From positions 23,691-43,227 of the forward strand of contig DFPL01000047.1 in assembly GCA_002377245.1 (NCBI GenBank): DNA of 19,537 nt, read 5' to 3'. Source of the stretch: Enterobacteriaceae bacterium UBA3516. Lineage in GTDB: Bacteria; Pseudomonadota; Gammaproteobacteria; Enterobacterales; Enterobacteriaceae. Below are positions 15,986 to 19,537 of the stretch, in pieces. Position 1 is the stretch's first letter; every line of letters starts with the position of its first letter. The position numbers were made by a program, and so were the translations under genes. The notes under the pieces were generated by a model, which saw only the letters and a list, made by a program, of their open reading frames with translations, was not told where the DNA came from and searched no databases.

Positions 15986-17275
15986 CTATTTCACCATCGC
16001 GTAGAAAATGGCCGATACCGTGATAAGCCCGATTAGGGTGACAAAGATGTTGCTGATTTTGCCGCGCCAGGGTGCAAGCGCTGGGATCTTATGAATGGCA
16101 TACATGGGTAACAAAAGGAGAATCGCCGCCCCGGTCGGGCCGCTAATGCTTTCGATAATGCCCAGAATGCTGGGGTTCTTGTAGGCAGCGAACCAGCAGG
16201 TCAGTACCATCACTATAAAGATGACGGTGTTTACGCTGCGAAGGGTTAACGATTTTCCTCTTGCGGCGGCACGGTCCAGAATGATGTCGCGCAAAGATTC
16301 ATAAGCGCCTATATAGTGACCAAGAAAAGATTTAGTGATGGCAACAAAAGCAATAATCGGCGATAACCAGGCAATGACTGGATTATCAAAATGATTCGCC
16401 AGGTAGGAAAGAATGGATAAATTTTGCGCTTTCGCCTCGGCAAGCTGTACAGGAGAGAGGCTCAGCACACAGCTCAGAACAAAAAACAGCACCACTACAA
16501 CCATCAACAGGATCCCACGGCGCTGGATTTGCCCACACTTCTTATCAGCCACTTCTTTGCCATAACGCTGTTTCTGCCGCACTACCATCGGGGAAATAAT
16601 GGGATAGTGATTAAACGACATCACCAGCACCGGAAAGGTCATCCAGAGTGTCATACCGATCCCTTGCCCGCTTCCCGAATAATTGAGGCTAAGTGTTTGT
16701 AAAATTGCGCCGTTCCAGTGTGGGATGAGAAACAGCGACATGAAAATCAGTGAAGCAATAAACGGGTAAACCAACGTGCTCATCACCCGCATGATGATCT
16801 GTTGCCCCAGGCGAACCACAAACATCAGGCCGAGAATCAGTAGCAACGACACGGCTCCTCTTGGCGGTTCGGGCAGCCCTAACTGATGAGTGATAAAGCT
16901 TTGGGCGGTATTCGTCACCGCGACCGCGTACATAATGAGGATGGTATAAATGGCAAAAAAGTAGATGAGGGTAAATGCCCTCCCCGCCAGGGTACCAAAG
17001 TGTTCACCAATAGCATCGGTTATAGTGCTTTCTGGCGTATTGGATGAAAAAATGAAGCGTGCTAAACCGCGATGCGCCAGATAAGTAATGGGAAAGGCAA
17101 GGACAAATATAATCAACAATGGCCAGAACCCACCGATGCCTGCATTTATAGGTAGAAAAAGCACCCCCGCCCCGATTGCGGTACCAAATAATCCTAAAAC
17201 CCAAATGGTGTCTTCATTATGCCAGCGGGATACATCCTGATAATCTCGTTTTCCTGATATTATTTCATTTTTCAT
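15986..17275 (-). CDS. SdaC-like amino acid/proton symporter (HAAAP family)
   Basis: The 429-residue inner-membrane transporter has the length of E. coli SdaC (serine permease). It shares long stretches with it: TAIGAGVLFLPINAG near the N-terminus, WNGAILQTLSLN, the FNHYPIIS region, LSILSYLANHFDNPVIAWL, and ITKSFLGHYIGA. About eleven hydrophobic helices are visible. HAAAP carriers import serine, threonine or aromatic amino acids with protons. Beside dpaL the cargo may be serine-like 2,3-diaminopropionate or a conjugate of it. The frame opens at GTG 17302, but ATG 17275 (MKNEIIS) is preferred for its length and for the AAAAGAGA ribosome site about ten bases upstream. It is 26 bases upstream of the carbamoylase-type gene and 103 bases downstream of dpaL. 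Confidence 0.9.
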   Translation of the reverse strand: MKNEIISGKRDYQDVSRWHNEDTIWVLGLFGTAIGAGVLFLPINAGIGGFWPLLIIFVLAFPITYLAHRGLARFIFSSNTPESTITDAIGEHFGTLAGRAFTLIYFFAIYTILIMYAVAVTNTAQSFITHQLGLPEPPRGAVSLLLILGLMFVVRLGQQIIMRVMSTLVYPFIASLIFMSLFLIPHWNGAILQTLSLNYSGSGQGIGMTLWMTFPVLVMSFNHYPIISPMVVRQKQRYGKEVADKKCGQIQRRGILLMVVVVLFFVLSCVLSLSPVQLAEAKAQNLSILSYLANHFDNPVIAWLSPIIAFVAITKSFLGHYIGAYESLRDIILDRAAARGKSLTLRSVNTVIFIVMVLTCWFAAYKNPSILGIIESISGPTGAAILLLLPMYAIHKIPALAPWRGKISNIFVTLIGLITVSAIFYAMVK

Positions 17276-17298
17276 GGCTGATATTCTCTTTTCGTTTC

Positions 17299-17359
17299 GC
17301 ACTATAGTGCATTTTTATTAATTTGAGAGTTTTTATTCAGCGGGTATGTAGGGTACCCT
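17299..17359. repeat. Two short palindromes between dpaL and the transporter gene
   Basis: GCACTATAGTGC (17299-17310) and AGGGTACCCT (17350-17359) are perfect palindromes in the 103-base gap after dpaL. They may be regulator sites or RNA stems that lower read-through into the downstream genes. Neither has a T-run typical of a terminator. Confidence 0.4.
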
Positions 17360-17378
17360 TGCGCTTTTATTTATTATT

Positions 17379-18593
17379 TCAGGCGTTGCGTCCAAACCAG
17401 ACAATATCTTCATAGACATCCGGTGAGGTATCACCTTCCGTGCTAATCAACAGAACACGCGAATGTATATTAAGGTTCAGACGTTCTCTTATTTCCCGGT
17501 AACAGTCCTGACTCATGAGTTCATAGATCAGTCCGGTACCAATAGCCCCGGATTCTCCAGAAATAAAAGGAGCATCCGTACCCGGCCGTGGTGCCGCTAA
17601 AATTCGCATACCATTGGCTGCAAGTCTGTCGTCGGCAGAGATAAAGCAGGACGTATTGTCACGAATTATCGGCCAACTGATCGTGTTGGGCTCACCGCAG
17701 GCAAGCCCGGCCATCAGCGTTGCCATATCACCGCTGACAGAATGAGGATCACCGTCGTTTATTACTGCTGAACGATAAAGACAATTCGCTTTATGCGGCT
17801 CCACGAGTATCACCGTCGGGGCTTTCTCTTTCATTTTTTCGATAAAAAAGCCCATGATGCTGCCAGCAAAGGAACCAACCCCTGCCTGTAAAATCAGATG
17901 GGTAGGCAGCCCATTGCCACTTTCCAGCAACTGGTCATAGGCCTCCATCGCCAGTGTCATATACCCTTGCATAATCCAGGTGGGAATCTGCTCATAGCCC
18001 TCCCATGCCGTGTCCTGTAATAAAACCCATCCTTTCTCCTGTGCCATTTTGTTCGCAAGACGCACGGTATCGTCGTAGTTAAGATCGGTAATAGTGCATT
18101 CGGCACCATGTTGACGAATGTTTTCCGCCCGCACGGGAGAAGAGCCTTTGGGCATGAACACCACGGCTTTTAATCCCAGCTGTTGCGCCGCCCAGGCTAC
18201 ACCGCGCCCATGGTTGCCATCTGTCGCAGTGACAAAAACGCTATCAGCAATATGCGATTTAACTTCCGGTACATTAAGATCAGCAAACGTTAGCGATTGA
18301 ATATCCCGCCCAAGCTTTTGTGCCAGATATTTTCCGACAGCGTATGATCCTCCCAGTCCTTTGAAAGCATTAAGACCAAAACGGCAGGATTCATCTTTTA
18401 TATGCAGCGCGCCCAGCCCCAGTCGATGACTTAAAAAAGGTAAGCAGCGCAAAGGTGTCACTGTGTATTGAGAGAAGCTTTTATGAAATGCCAAAACTTC
18501 TCGACCAACATTTTCATTTAACACATTTAAATCTACACCCTGCCCATAGGGTTTTATACTGCCGTTAAATTGAACATCTATTACATTCGTCAT
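17379..18593 (-). CDS. dpaL: DpaL, 2,3-diaminopropionate ammonia-lyase (PLP-dependent)
   Basis: The 404-residue fold-type II PLP enzyme converts D- or L-2,3-diaminopropionate to pyruvate and two ammonia in the cytoplasm. Its length equals that of the structurally studied Salmonella enzyme as I recall it; E. coli YgeX is 398. K78 in RFGLNAFKGLGGSYA is the PLP Schiff-base lysine. D125 in ATDGNHGRG and D194 in LQDTAWEGY correspond to the catalytic aspartates (D120, D189 in E. coli). QAGVGSFAGS is the phosphate-binding glycine loop, and SGESGAIGTG is also kept. Overall agreement with YgeX is clear but moderate, so this is a separate branch and not a copy of the E. coli locus. It is the first gene of the minus-strand operon. 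The ATG has AAGG upstream, and the regulator gene diverges 296 bases away. Confidence 0.95.
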   Translation of the reverse strand: MTNVIDVQFNGSIKPYGQGVDLNVLNENVGREVLAFHKSFSQYTVTPLRCLPFLSHRLGLGALHIKDESCRFGLNAFKGLGGSYAVGKYLAQKLGRDIQSLTFADLNVPEVKSHIADSVFVTATDGNHGRGVAWAAQQLGLKAVVFMPKGSSPVRAENIRQHGAECTITDLNYDDTVRLANKMAQEKGWVLLQDTAWEGYEQIPTWIMQGYMTLAMEAYDQLLESGNGLPTHLILQAGVGSFAGSIMGFFIEKMKEKAPTVILVEPHKANCLYRSAVINDGDPHSVSGDMATLMAGLACGEPNTISWPIIRDNTSCFISADDRLAANGMRILAAPRPGTDAPFISGESGAIGTGLIYELMSQDCYREIRERLNLNIHSRVLLISTEGDTSPDVYEDIVWFGRNA

Positions 18594-18889
18594 ATCCAGA
18601 CCTTGTTATTTATAGGTATTTAAATGGATGATAAAATGATTATTCAACGTCACCACTAGCAAATAAATCAGCTGACGATCACGTAAAAATAAATAAACGT
18701 ACTGAGGTAATTTAACGAAAATATTCCGTCAGCTAGTTACTCAACTGTTTGAAATGGTACTATGCGTAAACCAATTAAATGGCGCAAAATTGTTCTTATG
18801 TACGCAATTTTCATCCTTATTGCGCCAGTAGATGCAACGATGTTGCGCACTGCGATCGTTATCACACTCTAAGAGGTGGGTCAGAAACC
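18594..18889. promoter_or_regulatory. Divergent control region between dpaL and the Lrp-like gene
   Basis: This 296-base gap is AT-rich and full of inverted repeats. AGCTGACG (18670-18677) mirrors CGTCAGCT (18727-18734). TGGCGCAA (18780-18787) mirrors TTGCGCCA (18820-18827), with AAAATTG/CAATTTT nested inside. GCAAC-GAT-GTTGC (18834-18846) is a perfect palindrome. Both promoters must lie here. One weak candidate for dpaL on the minus strand is TTGAAT with TTTAAA 17 bases on. The repeats are plausible operators for the divergent Lrp-type protein, which typically binds several sites and wraps DNA. Confidence 0.6.
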
Positions 18890-19351
18890 ATGAAGCTCGA
18901 CGCCTGGGATAAAAAAATTCTTACCTTGTTACAGTGCGACAATCGCCTCTCTCAGCGCGAGATTGCCGATCGGGTGAATTTGTCGCCTTCAGCAGTAAAT
19001 CGACGTATTGCGGCGCTAGAAGCGGCTGGCATCATCAGCGCCAACGTGAGCGTGATCAACGCAAGTCTTGTGGGTCGCCCTATTACCATTATGGTGCAGG
19101 TAAAAATTGAAAATGAACGTCTCGATCTTCTTGAGGAGACCAAATCACGCTTTGTTAAGTGCCCTCAGGTTCAGCAGGTTTATTACGTGACTGGCGATTT
19201 CGACTTTCTGCTGGTTATCAACGTCCGTGACATGGCCGAATATGAAACCCTGACCCGAGAACTGTTTTTTGCCTGCGGAAACATCAAAACATTCAATACG
19301 ATTGTCTCGATGCAGAATGCTAAGCAGCAGATGACGGTAATCATCGAATAA
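18890..19351 (+). CDS. Lrp/AsnC-family transcriptional regulator, likely controlling dpaL operon
   Basis: The 153-residue DNA-binding protein begins MKLDAWDKKILTLLQCDNR. A helix-turn-helix spans about residues 20-45 (SQREIADRVNLSPSAVNRRIAALEAAGII). The C-terminal RAM ligand-binding and oligomerisation domain includes VYYVTGDFDFLLVI. This is the standard Lrp/AsnC layout; members sense amino acids. The frame stays open upstream to ATG 18779, but ATG 18890 is chosen because the family begins just before the LDxxDxxIL motif and GAGGTG lies upstream. The 37 extra residues are Cys- and His-rich without family likeness and would cover the operator repeats. Placement divergent from dpaL suggests it activates or represses that operon in response to diaminopropionate or a related amino acid. 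Confidence 0.92.
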   Translation: MKLDAWDKKILTLLQCDNRLSQREIADRVNLSPSAVNRRIAALEAAGIISANVSVINASLVGRPITIMVQVKIENERLDLLEETKSRFVKCPQVQQVYYVTGDFDFLLVINVRDMAEYETLTRELFFACGNIKTFNTIVSMQNAKQQMTVIIE

Positions 19352-19537
19352 GTCTTTCATCGGAGCACGGGCATCTACCTGGAAGGCGCAAATGCCGCTC
19401 TGGCACGATTAATTTCCGAAATATCTTCTTCCACTGCTAATCCTGCTTGTCTGATGGCGCACGCCAGGTAACATAGGTATCCCCCCTTTTTCGGGCGGAT
19501 AAATGATTATTTTTTCCAGACAATTAACAGAGAGAAT
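19352..19537. other. Non-coding right end, probable asnS leader
   Basis: I see no gene in these 186 bases. By E. coli gene order asnS (asparaginyl-tRNA synthetase) should follow in the plus direction. The window ends in ACAGAGAGAAT, which looks like a ribosome-binding site just before a start codon. A C-run followed by T and CGGGCGG lies at about 19484-19499. The call depends on gene order, not on coding sequence. Confidence 0.4.

Noticed and set aside
17276..17302. GTG start for the transporter nine codons upstream
   Set aside because: The ATG at 17275 gives the usual SdaC length and has a purine-rich ribosome site in front.
18779..18889. 37-residue N-terminal extension of the Lrp-like regulator
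   Set aside because: It is not like the family, overlaps the inverted repeats, and a better ribosome site precedes ATG 18890.
19352..19468. Open frame continuing for about 38 codons after the regulator stop, in the same frame
   Set aside because: No likeness to the Lrp family and the regulator is already of normal length; probably chance.
1..19537. CRISPR array, tRNA, insertion sequence, toxin-antitoxin or phage defence genes
   Set aside because: No regularly spaced repeats, cloverleaf sequences, transposase or defence-type proteins were seen; apart from the accessory cassette the window is conserved housekeeping DNA.

Overview
The window is chromosomal DNA from a member of the Enterobacteriaceae. 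Gene content, protein lengths and order follow the E. coli K-12 block from ompF to pqiB, read here in reverse: asnS side, pncB, pepN, ssuE, pyrD, zapC, ycbX, rlmL, uup, pqiA, pqiB. A 404-residue diaminopropionate ammonia-lyase gene beside pncB recalls Salmonella. A Citrobacter- or Salmonella-like genus fits, but the species cannot be fixed by reading alone. I see no prophage, insertion sequence, tRNA, rRNA or CRISPR array.

Positions 1-5623 (all minus strand) hold a probable operon, rlmL-uup-pqiA-pqiB, transcribed from a near-consensus promoter at 5657-5684. It covers 23S rRNA methylation, an ABC-F ATPase and an MCE-type envelope lipid transport system. uup is broken by an in-frame amber codon at 2393-2395, ten codons after its second Walker A motif, while both halves remain recognisable. 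Positions 5723-8550 hold ycbX (plus), zapC (minus, ending on a shared TTAA with ycbX) and pyrD (minus). pyrD keeps its start-site-switching leader hairpin and a PurR-like box. Positions 8799-9386 hold ssuE without ssuADCB; it runs directly into the convergent pepN (9431-12043). pncB (12300-13502) carries a NadR box just after its promoter.

Positions 13533-19351 are an accessory cassette between pncB and the expected place of asnS, where E. coli K-12 has no extra genes. Four minus-strand genes encode DpaL (2,3-diaminopropionate ammonia-lyase), an SdaC-like amino-acid transporter, an N-carbamoyl-amino-acid-hydrolase-type enzyme and an M20D amidohydrolase. A divergent Lrp/AsnC-type regulator lies upstream, with inverted repeats between it and dpaL. 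The likely logic is to import a diaminopropionate-type compound, strip an N-carbamoyl, N-acyl or peptide group, and let DpaL make pyruvate and ammonia. The true substrate is unknown; a ureido compound such as albizziine is one testable idea. The window ends in non-coding DNA that is probably the leader of asnS.
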